This document shows positions 8,611-16,645 of a stretch of DNA of 64,000 bases, piece by piece. Both the position numbers and the translations under genes were made by a program. This stretch comes from Pseudomonas wayambapalatensis (lineage in GTDB: Bacteria; Pseudomonadota; Gammaproteobacteria; Pseudomonadales; Pseudomonadaceae): assembly GCA_014268975.2 (NCBI GenBank), contig CP077096.1:3137501-3201500 (forward strand), read 5' to 3'. The first letter of the stretch is position 1, and each line of letters starts with the position of its first letter. The notes beneath the pieces are model-generated. The model did not search any database. It was not told where the DNA came from and was given only the letters and a program-made list of their open reading frames with translations.

Positions 8611-9249
8611 GTGAATACCGCACTGACTGCTACCTACGCCCTCACCGTCCTGCTGCTGATCGCCACGCCAGGCCCGGTAGTGGCGCTGATCGTCAATACC
8701 GCTGCCGCCTCCGGTTCGCGCAAAGCCCTGTTCACCGCCGTCGGCACCAACTGGGCGTCACTGGTGCTGATTGGTGCTGCAGCCTGGATCATCATGACCA
8801 GCGCCGCCATCGACAAAGCCTGGCTCAGCGGCATGAGCCTGCTGGGCTGCCTGTTCATTGGTTACATTGCCGTGGGCACACTGCGCGAAGCCCTGCAGCA
8901 GCAACCCCGGGAGCACGCTGCCGAAACGGTCGAAACACCGCGCAGCACTGGCCGAGGCGGCCTGCTGCAAGGTTTCATGGTGGGCATTTCCAATCCCAAG
9001 GACATCATCTTCTTCATTGCCTTCTTCCCGCAGTTCATCCAGGTCACTGAATCCTTCGAGAAGAGCATGGTAGTGCTGTCGCTGCTGTGGATCGCCATCG
9101 ACTTCGCGGTTTTGAGCCTCTACATCTTCGCCATCGGCAAGATCGCCTCGCAGCGCAGCAACCGCCTGATCAGCCTGGCGTCTGGCGTCGCCCTGCTGCT
9201 GATCGCCGCGGGGGGGCTGCTCTACAACCTCAAGGAGCTGGCCGCCTGA
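8611..9249 (+). CDS. LysE/RhtB-family amino-acid exporter
   Basis: A 212-residue inner-membrane protein with six predicted helices. The family motif appears as LLIATPGPVVALIVNTAAASGSR near the N-terminus, and NPKDIIFFIAFFPQFI is the conserved segment of helices 3-4. RhtB/LysE proteins export amino acids or derivatives by proton antiport. The start is GTG 8611, only 2 nt after the YcgG-family stop, so the two are almost certainly co-transcribed. That pairing implies the cargo is the substrate or product of the YcgG-family enzyme. Confidence 0.85.
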   Translation: MNTALTATYALTVLLLIATPGPVVALIVNTAAASGSRKALFTAVGTNWASLVLIGAAAWIIMTSAAIDKAWLSGMSLLGCLFIGYIAVGTLREALQQQPREHAAETVETPRSTGRGGLLQGFMVGISNPKDIIFFIAFFPQFIQVTESFEKSMVVLSLLWIAIDFAVLSLYIFAIGKIASQRSNRLISLASGVALLLIAAGGLLYNLKELAA

Positions 9250-9274
9250 GCCCGCCCGATACCCAGGAGCGCCC

Positions 9275-10369
9275 ATGACACCGATCGACATCACCCCGGA
9301 CGTGGGCAGCGCCATTCCCCTGCGAGAAGACTACCAGCGCTTCCTGCTGCTGGGCGGACGTCGCGCGCCGCATACCCTATACGTGCATGAGCGTGGCTAC
9401 CGCTCCGACACCATCAACACCGACGCCCTGGGCCTGCGCTACAGCCACTGTGCCGGCAAGCGCTTTTCACTGGCCGAGCGCGGCGGCGCGGCGCGTATCA
9501 ACCTGCTGGTGGGCGGCTCTACCGCTCTGGGTATCGGCGCCAGTTCCGATGAACACACCGTGGCGTCCTACCTGTCGATGCTCACCGGCGAGATCTGGTT
9601 GAACCTGGCCGGCTGCGGTCTGAACGCCACCCAGGAGCTGCTCATGTTCCTCAGTCATCAGCATCGCCTCGGCCAGATCGGCCATGTCGTGGTCCTCAGT
9701 GGCCTCAACACCCTGGCCCAGGAAGGGCTTGGCGAAATCCTCGCAGGCGACCAGGAACCTGAAGGAGTACGGCCGTACCAGCGTTTTCTCAACAGTTTCA
9801 ACGAAGGCGTGCAAATACCGGCCAAACCCGGGCGGGCCTCGTTTTGGCAGCGCCTGGCGCAAAGTCTCGCGCCCCGTCGTTCGCCACCGTCACTCTGCGC
9901 CTGGCCGCTGTCAGCGCCGGAAAAACGCCTGCTTCGTGCCGCCGATTGCATCGGCCGCACCCTGTGCCAATGGGAGCGGCTACTGGCCGACAGCCATACC
10001 ACCCTGACGTTCATCCTTCAGCCACTGCTGCCCTGGTGCCGCGAGCAGTTGCCCGCCAGCGAACATGCCATGCTGTCGGCGCTGGACCGTCAGCCGGGCA
10101 ACTTCGACCGCTTGCTGGAGGGTGTCTACGACAGTCAATTGCATTCAACCTTCTTCCGGCGCATCAAGAGTCAGGCGCAGACCGTACCCTGCTATGACAT
10201 GAACGGCATGCTCAGCAGCTCACCGGTATTCAATGAGCATCTGTTCATCGATCGTCTGCATTTCAATGATCTGGGCAACAACGCCTTGGCCAAGGTCATC
10301 ACCGCAAAGCTGGGGTTGGCCCAGGAAAAGTGCGCTAACCGCAAGGTCACGCCTTTCAAGCTCGTCTGA
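9275..10369 (+). CDS. SGNH-hydrolase-like protein
   Basis: A 364-residue cytosolic protein. Block I is LLVGGSTALGIGASSDEHT with candidate nucleophile Ser82; LNLAGCGLNATQELL resembles block II with Gly; HVVVLSGLNTL resembles block III with Asn; and IDRLHFNDLGNNALA carries the C-terminal DxxH dyad (Asp326, His329). These fit the SGNH/GDSL fold of esterases and acyltransferases. There is no signal peptide. Start ATG 9275 is preceded by CAGGAGCGCCC. It follows the LysE gene by 25 bp, same strand. Related Pseudomonas proteins are tied to secondary-metabolite regulation in some annotations, which I could not verify. Substrate unknown; it could add or remove an acyl group from the locus product. Confidence 0.65.
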   Translation: MTPIDITPDVGSAIPLREDYQRFLLLGGRRAPHTLYVHERGYRSDTINTDALGLRYSHCAGKRFSLAERGGAARINLLVGGSTALGIGASSDEHTVASYLSMLTGEIWLNLAGCGLNATQELLMFLSHQHRLGQIGHVVVLSGLNTLAQEGLGEILAGDQEPEGVRPYQRFLNSFNEGVQIPAKPGRASFWQRLAQSLAPRRSPPSLCAWPLSAPEKRLLRAADCIGRTLCQWERLLADSHTTLTFILQPLLPWCREQLPASEHAMLSALDRQPGNFDRLLEGVYDSQLHSTFFRRIKSQAQTVPCYDMNGMLSSSPVFNEHLFIDRLHFNDLGNNALAKVITAKLGLAQEKCANRKVTPFKLV

Positions 10370-10527
10370 CAGCAAACAAAGACTCTTTCGACAGCACCTC
10401 GGGATGGCTAGAATGATCCATCACCGCTCCCGGTCGCCCGAGGCAAACGCGTACACGTCATGAACACTCTTGCTGCCCAAACGCTTCTGGTTCGTCTCAC
10501 CTGGGCGCCAGCCTGCGAGGCCCATTC

Positions 10528-11223
10528 GTGAGTCGAGCCGTCTTCCTTTCGGGCTTGTTCGCGGCGCTGACGCCGTTTGCCGCCCAGGCGCTCGACGTTC
10601 GCATCGATCCCCATGCCGACCTGCTCTACCGCCAGGCATTGCCATTGCTCGAGCAGGCCGACACCGAGGATGACAGCGCCAGCCCCCTGCGCACAGCCGA
10701 TACCAATGATCCGGAGCTCAGCCGCCAGGGCCAGGCGATGGCACGCACATTGCCAACGGCGGTAGCCTTGCTGGAAAAGTCGGTTGCCTTGGGCCATCCC
10801 GTGGCGCAGTACCGTCTGGCGCTGTACTACATGACCTACCTGCCCGCCGGGAAGATTGCCGACGCGGCCTGTCCACTGCTCGAAGCCAGCCTGCGCCAGG
10901 GTTTCGCCCCACCAGCGACGGCGATCGCCAACTGGTGTCCGTCCTACAACACCACCCCCGCCTACCGCGAGGCGCTGGAAGCCATTCCGAGCATGGCGAC
11001 CCTTTACGCCGCCTACTATCCGCAGCCCGCCACTCGCCTGGCTTGCAACCGCAGTCGTCCGCAAGGCCTGGAGCTCCAGTGGGGGCGTCAGCGTGACTAC
11101 CAGGCGGAGGTCTATCGCCTGCTAGGTGAACTCGACCCACAACGGCGTCAGGCGCTGCTGCAGAAGGCGGTGGAGATCAACGGTTGCGTGGCGGCCCAGC
11201 AGCGGCTGACCAGCAATCGCTGA
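10528..11223 (+). CDS. Periplasmic Sel1/TPR-like repeat protein
   Basis: A 231-residue protein with a signal peptide (SRAVFLSGLFAALTPFAAQA, cut near residue 21) and helical Sel1-like repeats such as AVALLEKSVALGHPVAQYRLALYYM and PLLEASLRQGFAPPATAIANW. Conserved cysteines (in ACPLLE, NWCPSY, LACNR, NGCVAA) could form disulfides in the periplasm. The start is GTG 10528, with GCGAGG 7 nt upstream. It lies 158 bp after the SGNH-like gene on the same strand, so it may have its own promoter. Sel1 proteins act as scaffolds for protein assemblies; the partner here is not evident. Confidence 0.6.
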   Translation: MSRAVFLSGLFAALTPFAAQALDVRIDPHADLLYRQALPLLEQADTEDDSASPLRTADTNDPELSRQGQAMARTLPTAVALLEKSVALGHPVAQYRLALYYMTYLPAGKIADAACPLLEASLRQGFAPPATAIANWCPSYNTTPAYREALEAIPSMATLYAAYYPQPATRLACNRSRPQGLELQWGRQRDYQAEVYRLLGELDPQRRQALLQKAVEINGCVAAQQRLTSNR

Positions 11224-11252
11224 CAGCACGGCCGCTCAGCATTCAGCAAGCA

Positions 11253-11265
11253 AATACCGGGTATT
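11253..11265. promoter_or_regulatory. Inverted repeat AATACCGGGTATT
   Basis: Perfect 6-bp dyad around a central G, 118 bp before the ureidoglycine aminohydrolase start. Candidate operator; the binding protein is unknown. Confidence 0.3.
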
Positions 11266-11325
11266 CCAACATTTAATTTGTGGATGCCAGGGCCTCGCCC
11301 CTATGCTGTCCGTGCATCCCCTGCG

Positions 11326-11343
11326 CCGCACCGGCCGGTGCGG
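11326..11343. promoter_or_regulatory. 18-bp perfect palindrome in the allE leader
   Basis: CCGCACCGGCCGGTGCGG is fully self-complementary (7-bp stem, GGCC loop if single-stranded). It is 40 bp upstream of the allE start, in the probable 5' leader. Role unknown. Confidence 0.35.
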
Positions 11344-11382
11344 TTCACGGCACGGGGAGAGAACAACAAGTCGAGACTGTCC

Positions 11383-12219
11383 ATGTCGAATCACTCCTAC
11401 TTCGCCCCCCACGGTGGGCACCCGGCTCAAACCGAGCTGCTGACTGACCGTGCCATGTTCACCGAGGCCTATGCCGTCATTCCCAAGGGCGTAATGCGTG
11501 ACATCGTCACCAGCCACTTGCCGTTCTGGGACAAGATGCGCATGTGGGTCATCGCTCGCCCGCTGACCGGCTTTGCCGAAACCTTCTCGCAGTACATCGT
11601 CGAAGTCGCCCCTGAGGGCGGCAGCGAACGCCCTGAGATGGACCCTAATGCCGAAGCCGTGGTGTTCGTCGTCGAAGGTGAGATCGACATCACTGTCGAA
11701 GGCAAGCACCACACCCTAGTGCCTGGCGGCTATGCCTTCCTCGCGCCAGGGGCCGAGTGGAGCCTGCGCAACAACAGCAAGGCCAACGTCACGTTCCATT
11801 GGCTGCGCAAGCACTACCAGAAGGTCGAAGGCCTGGCGGTTCCAGAATCGTTCGTCACCCACCGCGATAACGCCACGGTCATCGAGATGCCGGGCACCGA
11901 AGGACGCTGGGTCACCACCCGCTTCGTCGATATGGCCGACATGCGTCACGACATGCACGTCAACATCGTGACCTTCCAGCCAGGCGGCGTGATTCCGTTT
12001 GCCGAAACCCACGTCATGGAACACGGCCTGTATGTGCTCGAAGGCAAGGCGGTATATCGCCTCAACCAGGACTGGGTGGAAGTCGAAGCCGGTGACTTCA
12101 TGTGGCTGCGTGCGTTCTGCCCGCAAGCCTGCTACTCGGGTGGTCCAGGTCCGTTCAGCTACCTGCTGTACAAGGACGTGAACCGCCACGTGCACCTGAC
12201 GCTCAATCCGCAGCGCTGA
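11383..12219 (+). CDS. allE: (S)-ureidoglycine aminohydrolase
   Basis: A 278-residue bicupin of the ureide pathway: it deaminates (S)-ureidoglycine, from allantoate, to (S)-ureidoglycolate plus ammonia. The two cupin halves are visible (about 60-130 with VVFVVEGEIDITVEG and LVPGGYAFLAPG; about 180-260 with HVNIVTFQPGGVIPFAETHVMEHGLYVLEGKAVY). The second carries the Glu/His metal ligands in ETHVMEH. ATG 11383 is chosen because SNHSYFAPHGGHP is the family N-terminus; the frame is open 105 bp further up. No allantoinase, allantoicase or transporter is adjacent, so it is separated from the rest of its pathway here. Confidence 0.88.
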   Translation: MSNHSYFAPHGGHPAQTELLTDRAMFTEAYAVIPKGVMRDIVTSHLPFWDKMRMWVIARPLTGFAETFSQYIVEVAPEGGSERPEMDPNAEAVVFVVEGEIDITVEGKHHTLVPGGYAFLAPGAEWSLRNNSKANVTFHWLRKHYQKVEGLAVPESFVTHRDNATVIEMPGTEGRWVTTRFVDMADMRHDMHVNIVTFQPGGVIPFAETHVMEHGLYVLEGKAVYRLNQDWVEVEAGDFMWLRAFCPQACYSGGPGPFSYLLYKDVNRHVHLTLNPQR

Positions 12220-12340
12220 GGCGCCCGCCTGCATCAACCGATCGGGGTCGGCCACGGCCCTGATCGGCGCAACACCATCTTCATGATCGTTCTGCCTGTT
12301 CCCGCGCATACTACGGTGATCCCCAGTGTGGAGCCCGAAC

Positions 12341-12958
12341 ATGCCGCAGCTCCTGTCCCGACTTCACCTCGCCCTGCTCTGCGCACTCCTGCTGCCGACG
12401 CTTGCGTTGTCTGCCGACAACTGGCGCCTCGCCCATCAGGAAAGCGGCATCGACATTTATCTTGGCGACGTCCAGGGCTCCCCCTACCAGCAATTTCGCG
12501 GCGTTGTCCGGATCAAGGCCAGTGTTCGCACCCTGAGCGACCTTCAGGAAAACCTGCGTGTCGCCTGCAAATGGTTGTATGCCTGCGCACAGATGCGCCT
12601 GCTGGAGGTCGATGGCGACAGCACCTGGGTCTACCTCACCACCGAGCTACCTTGGCCCGCGCAACCGCGGGACATGGTCCTGCGCGTACGCACCGAGCGG
12701 CTGGACGACGGCTCGCTGGTTCGCAGGCTCAGCGCTGACCCGGAAAAGGTGCCCGAGGCCCCTGGCTTCATTCGCGTGCGCCAATTGCAAGGTGAGTGGA
12801 TCATGCACCCACTGGCCGAACGCGATACCCAGGTCACCTATCGCCTGCAAGCCGATCCCGCTGGCGATGTACCGGGCTGGCTGGCCAATCGCTTCGTGGT
12901 CGACGCGCCAATGGTCACGCTCAGAACGCTGAGAGCGGTAGCCGAACGTCAACCCTGA
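12341..12958 (+). CDS. START-domain lipid-binding-like protein, secreted
   Basis: A 205-residue protein with a signal peptide (PQLLSRLHLALLCALLLPTLALSA, two strings here joined; cut near residue 24) and a single START-like domain. Typical pieces are NWRLAHQESGIDIYLGD, YQQFRGVVRIKASVRTL, DLPWPAQPRDMVLR-like and GWLANRFVVDAPMVTLRTLR at the C-terminal helix. Bacterial START proteins have a hydrophobic pocket and probably bind lipids in the periplasm. ATG 12341 is chosen over 12326 because GGAG lies 7 nt upstream of it. It stands alone between allE and the ABC importer operon. Confidence 0.8.
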   Translation: MPQLLSRLHLALLCALLLPTLALSADNWRLAHQESGIDIYLGDVQGSPYQQFRGVVRIKASVRTLSDLQENLRVACKWLYACAQMRLLEVDGDSTWVYLTTELPWPAQPRDMVLRVRTERLDDGSLVRRLSADPEKVPEAPGFIRVRQLQGEWIMHPLAERDTQVTYRLQADPAGDVPGWLANRFVVDAPMVTLRTLRAVAERQP

Positions 12959-13072
12959 CGCTCAGTAGCCAAAGGGGTTTTAGGAGCACTCCTACACGCA
13001 ATTCGGAGCGTCTCACCCTCTCACCCAAGCCTTGATGCCCTACCCTGTGAACCTCCACAACAAGGAGGTGCC

Positions 13073-14083
13073 ATGCGCGCATTTGTTTTCAGTTGCTTGA
13101 TGCTGCTGGTTGCAGCATCCGCCACGGCCAAGAAGCAACCACAGGCTCTGACCCCTGTCCACCTGGGCGTCGGTGGCCAGGCGGTCATTTATAACCTGCC
13201 GCTGACAGTCGCACTGGAGCAGGGTTATTTCCGCGATGAAGGCCTCGATGTGAAAGTCATCGACTTCACCGGTGGCGGCAAGGCGGCGCAAGCGCTGGTG
13301 GCCGATGCCGTACAGGTGGTCAGCGGTGCCTACGAGCACACCTTGCGTCTGCAGGCTCGCGGCCAGGCACTTCAGGCGTTCGTGCTGGCAAGCGAGACCC
13401 CCCAGCTCGCCATGGGCATCTCCTCCAAAACTCTGTCGAATTATCGGTCGATCGCAGACCTGCGAGGCAAGACCATCGGCATCAGTGCGCCCGGCTCCTC
13501 AACCCAGATGCTCGCCAACCGCGTGCTGGCACAGGGAGGGCTGAGCCCCGAGGACGTTGCATTTGCCACCGTTGGCACCGGCGCGACAGCCGTGCAGGCG
13601 ATGCTGAGCGGCAAGATCGACGCACTGGCCAACGCCGAACCCTTGATCAGCCTGCTGGAACAACAACAGGCAATACGCCTGATCGCAGATGCGCGCACGC
13701 CAGCCGGCACCGCAGCCCTGTTCGGCGGCCCCATGCCGGCGAACACCCTCTATGCCAAAAGCACCTATATCCAGAACAACCCACAGACCATCCAAGCCCT
13801 GACCAATGCCATGCTCAAGGCACTGACCTGGCTACACGACGCCACGGATGCCGAAGTCGCCGAACTGGTGCCAACACCCTACCTGATGGGCGACGCGGCG
13901 CTTTATCGCCAGGCGTTTCGAAACATCCAGTCATCCCTCAGCGTAAACGGCCGCTTCCCTGAAGAGGGGGCGCGCAACGCCTTGCAGGCACTGCAGAGTT
14001 TCGACCCGATCATGGCCGAACGCCAGATCGACCTCCAGGCAACCTGGACCAATCAATTCGTTGATCAAGCCTTGCAACCATGA
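13073..14083 (+). CDS. ABC transporter substrate-binding protein (SsuA/TauA/NMT1-like)
   Basis: A 336-residue periplasmic protein with a signal peptide (about 1-20). The opening LGVGGQAVIYNLPLTVALEQGYFRDEGLDVKVIDF is typical of the NMT1/SsuA family, which bind sulfonates, nitrate, thiamine precursors or aromatic acids. KTIGISAPGSSTQMLANRVL and a VQAMLSGKIDALANAEP hinge segment agree. A strong AAGGAGGTG sits 5 nt before ATG 13073. It is the first gene of a three-gene importer operon and overlaps the ATPase gene by 4 bp (ATGA). The substrate cannot be assigned: no monooxygenase or catabolic gene is alongside. Confidence 0.85.
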   Translation: MRAFVFSCLMLLVAASATAKKQPQALTPVHLGVGGQAVIYNLPLTVALEQGYFRDEGLDVKVIDFTGGGKAAQALVADAVQVVSGAYEHTLRLQARGQALQAFVLASETPQLAMGISSKTLSNYRSIADLRGKTIGISAPGSSTQMLANRVLAQGGLSPEDVAFATVGTGATAVQAMLSGKIDALANAEPLISLLEQQQAIRLIADARTPAGTAALFGGPMPANTLYAKSTYIQNNPQTIQALTNAMLKALTWLHDATDAEVAELVPTPYLMGDAALYRQAFRNIQSSLSVNGRFPEEGARNALQALQSFDPIMAERQIDLQATWTNQFVDQALQP

Positions 14084-14865
14084 CATCCACCCTCGCTCTG
14101 GAAATGCTCGACGTGGAAGCCCGCCACGATCGCTTGCTGGCATTGGCACGGGTCGATCTCACTGTACGTGAAGGTGAGTTCGTCTGCGTGCTTGGCCCTA
14201 CCGGTTGCGGCAAATCGACCCTGCTCGACCTCGCCGCAGGGCTCAAACCGGCCCACGGCGGGCAGATCCGCTGCCATGGAAAACCCTTGCTCGGGTTGAA
14301 CCGCCACGCCTCCTACATGTTTCAACACGATGCGCTGTTGCCGTGGCGCACGGCGCTCGACAATGTGAGCCTCCCCCTGCAACTGCGCGGCTTGGACAAG
14401 CGACACGCCAACCAGCAAGCCGCTCAATGGTTGAGGCGGGTCGGGCTGACCGACGTTCCCGATCACTACCCTCATCAATTGTCCGGCGGCATGCGCAAAC
14501 GTGTTGCCCTAGCCCAGGCGCTGATCCACAACGCTTCGCTGCTGCTCATGGATGAGCCTTTCGCTGCGCTGGATGCGCAAACGCGCCAAGCCATGCAGCA
14601 ATTGTTGCTCGAATTGTGGGGCGAACGACGCAAATCGGTGCTATTCGTCACCCATGATCTCGACGAAGCCATCACCCTCGCTGACCGCGTCCTGGTATTC
14701 AACGCCGGCCCCGCATCCCGGTGCATCGAAGACATTCGAATTCCCCTGCCACGCCCACGCGACACGTTGTCACTACGCAAGGATCCCGAGTCCGCAGCCC
14801 TGTACCAGCGTCTCTGGCACGCGCTGGGGCACCTGCCTCCCACCCCCACAAACGACCGAGGCTGA
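14080..14865 (+). CDS. ABC transporter ATP-binding protein (SsuB/TauB-like)
   Basis: A 261-residue cytosolic ATPase of the nitrate/sulfonate/taurine class. Motifs in order: Walker A GPTGCGKST (about 44-52), Q-loop MFQHDALLPWRTALDN, signature LSGGMRKRVALAQAL, Walker B LLLMDEPFAALDAQTR, and H-loop FVTHDLDEAITLADR. It is translationally coupled to the binding protein by a 4-bp overlap, and the permease begins 2 bp after it. Confidence 0.88.
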   Translation: MTSTLALEMLDVEARHDRLLALARVDLTVREGEFVCVLGPTGCGKSTLLDLAAGLKPAHGGQIRCHGKPLLGLNRHASYMFQHDALLPWRTALDNVSLPLQLRGLDKRHANQQAAQWLRRVGLTDVPDHYPHQLSGGMRKRVALAQALIHNASLLLMDEPFAALDAQTRQAMQQLLLELWGERRKSVLFVTHDLDEAITLADRVLVFNAGPASRCIEDIRIPLPRPRDTLSLRKDPESAALYQRLWHALGHLPPTPTNDRG

Positions 14866-14866
14866 C

Positions 14867-15703
14867 ATGTCGTGGACCACCCTCTGGCTACTGCGCGCCG
14901 CCCTGCTGCTCGCAATGCTTTCACTCTGGTCGTGGTTGGCTGCCGACGACGATCTGGCGTTCTTTGTCGGTCACCCCCACGCAGTTCTGCAGCAACTCTG
15001 GCGCTGGTTGAGCACTGGCAACGGCTCGTTGGAGCTGTACTGGCGGGACCACCTGCTGACTACACTGAATTTTCCCGGCACGCTCTACCCTCACCTGCTG
15101 ATCACACTGACCGAAACGATACTGGCTTTTTTGCTCGGACTCGCCTCAGGCTTGGCAGTCGGCCTCTGGTTAGGGCTGACCCCCACGCTGGCACGGGTAT
15201 TGTCACCGTTCATCAAGGCCGCCAATGCGGTCCCCAGGGTGGTGCTGGCGCCCTTGCTGGTGATGTGGTTGGGGCTGGGCATCGCCTCGAAAGTCGCGCT
15301 GGGTATCACGCTGGTATTCTTTGCGGTGTTCTTCAATGTCTACCAGGGTGTGCGCGAGGTAAGCCCTGCATTGTTGGCTAACGTGAGACTGCTTGGCGCC
15401 AACCGTTGGCAACTGGTTCGTATCGTCTATCTGCCTGCCGCCCTAGGTTGGGTGTTTTCCAGCCTGAACACCGTCATCGGCCTGGCGTTCGTCGGGGTCG
15501 TGGTGGGTGAATACCTGGGATCGACTCGCGGAATCGGCTACCTCATCCTGCAAGCCGAGGCCACCTTCGATGTCAACACCGTGTTGGCGGGCATCATCGT
15601 TCTCACATGCTGTGCCCTGCTCTTCGATGTCTTGCTCGCCGGCCTGGAACGGCGTCTGTCAGCCTGGCGCCAGCAGTCGGACGATGAACCTGGACGACGG
15701 TAG
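14867..15703 (+). CDS. ABC transporter permease (SsuC/TauC-like)
   Basis: A 278-residue inner-membrane protein with about six to seven helices. The BPD permease EAA-type loop is recognisable in LLANVRLLGANRWQLVRIVYLPAALGWVF, and the ANAVPRVVLAPLLVMWLGLGIASK segment is typical of the SsuC/TauC family. The reading frame extends far upstream inside the ATPase gene, but ATG 14867, 2 nt after the ATPase stop, gives a normal family N-terminus. Last gene of the operon; no clear terminator follows. Confidence 0.87.
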   Translation: MSWTTLWLLRAALLLAMLSLWSWLAADDDLAFFVGHPHAVLQQLWRWLSTGNGSLELYWRDHLLTTLNFPGTLYPHLLITLTETILAFLLGLASGLAVGLWLGLTPTLARVLSPFIKAANAVPRVVLAPLLVMWLGLGIASKVALGITLVFFAVFFNVYQGVREVSPALLANVRLLGANRWQLVRIVYLPAALGWVFSSLNTVIGLAFVGVVVGEYLGSTRGIGYLILQAEATFDVNTVLAGIIVLTCCALLFDVLLAGLERRLSAWRQQSDDEPGRR

Positions 15704-15769
15704 AAAATACCAATGGAACACCGCCCGGCCGCCGCCCTCAACATGCTTAGGTCCTTCGGAGAATTCCCC

Positions 15770-15823
15770 ATGCAATCACCCTTTGGTGCGTATGATCACC
15801 GGACTCGCAGGCAACAGCCATGA
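15770..15823 (+). CDS. 17-residue upstream reading frame coupled to the next gene
   Basis: The frame MQSPFGAYDHRTRRQQP begins at ATG 15770, preceded by GGAG with 8-nt spacing. Its stop overlaps the next gene's ATG in an ATGA junction (15820-15823). The downstream gene has no ribosome binding site of its own, so translational coupling through this short frame is plausible. Too short to judge by codon use. Confidence 0.4.
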   Translation: MQSPFGAYDHRTRRQQP

Positions 15824-16107
15824 AGATGCCCGGCCGCGCGCCCAGCAGTTGCCTGCAGCTCGACTATGTTCGCGACACGCTGTTCGGCCCGGTGGCACAG
15901 AGTGTCGAATGTCACGCCCAGCTCGCCGCTCTTGATCTACAAGGGCGTCCCGCGCTGCGCTTGCACATACACCCGCCACTTCCCGACAAGGTTGAACGTG
16001 CCCATAGCGTTACCTTCGCGTGGGAGGGACGCCGATATCGGGGGATAGTGCGGGACCGGGGCAAATGCGGCGATGGTGGTCTGAATCTGCTGCTTGAGCT
16101 GCAGTGA
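15820..16107 (+). CDS. Hypothetical 95-residue protein
   Basis: Short protein, unrecognised family. Beta-rich appearance with LAALDLQGRPALRLHIHPPLP and SVTFAWEGRRYRGIVRDRG; the pattern slightly resembles a PilZ-like or SH3-like barrel, but no RxxxR motif of PilZ is present. No signal peptide or membrane helix. Start ATG 15820 overlaps the stop of the preceding 17-codon frame. Convergent with the DUF1652 gene, 23 bp away. Confidence 0.5.
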   Translation: MKMPGRAPSSCLQLDYVRDTLFGPVAQSVECHAQLAALDLQGRPALRLHIHPPLPDKVERAHSVTFAWEGRRYRGIVRDRGKCGDGGLNLLLELQ

Positions 16108-16130
16108 TTCGGTCAACGGCCGGTAGCGCG

Positions 16131-16409
16131 CTAGAACGCTACCTTCTGCGTAGTCAGTTTGACGTCAGGGCCATGCCCTGCTCGTTGCCCCTCACGCAAC
16201 TGCCAGACCAAGGCTACCAGGTCACGACAACTGTTCAGGCTGGCCAGCGGTATTCCGGTCAGCGTGTAACCCTCTTCAAGGCTCTCACCACGCCCCACGC
16301 GGATGGTCAGGTTGACGCCATCCGGGCTGCTGACCTCGCAACGATCGGGCAGACAGGCCTGCTCGATCATCTGACGCATCTCCAGCATCGAAACGCCGAT
16401 CAACGACAT
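16131..16409 (-). CDS. DUF1652 protein
   Basis: A 92-residue Pseudomonas-restricted protein of the DUF1652 family. The typical opening is SMLEMRQMIEQACLPDRCEVSSPDG with a conserved CRDLVALVWQLRE C-terminal helix. GAGAGGG 7 nt upstream supports ATG 16409. Function is unknown; small soluble protein, possibly regulatory. Confidence 0.75.
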   Translation of the reverse strand: MSLIGVSMLEMRQMIEQACLPDRCEVSSPDGVNLTIRVGRGESLEEGYTLTGIPLASLNSCRDLVALVWQLREGQRAGHGPDVKLTTQKVAF

Positions 16410-16523
16410 GTCATGACCCTCTCTTCAGTATTGGCCTGTGATGTAAAAGCCCTATCCACTCTAGCGAGTGAAACCGTTGCACGATGGCCCGTTCAATCGG
16501 TTACCTGGGCGATGCGACAAACG

Positions 16524-16556
16524 GCGGTAAAACTACCGTTCGTCGTGTTCGACGAA
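16524..16556. other. Two adjacent small stem-loops upstream of the DUF6555 gene
   Basis: CGGTA-AAAC-TACCG (16525-16538) is followed directly by TTCGTCG-TGTT-CGACGAA (16539/40-16556). Both stems are perfect. They fall in the 236-bp gap between the DUF1652 and DUF6555 genes, in which I see nothing else. They may be part of a leader or a small RNA. Confidence 0.35.
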
Positions 16557-16645
16557 GGTGGCGCAAACTTTATCGGCCGTCTCGATTTCACAACATCAAG
16601 CCATGGACCGTCGTGTTGCGCGTTGCGCTGAGGAATCGGGTAGCG

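Noticed and set aside
10381..10414. Sigma70 promoter before the Sel1-like gene (TCGACA and TAGAAT)
   Set aside because: Spacing is only 15 bp and the -35 match is poor; not strong enough to call.
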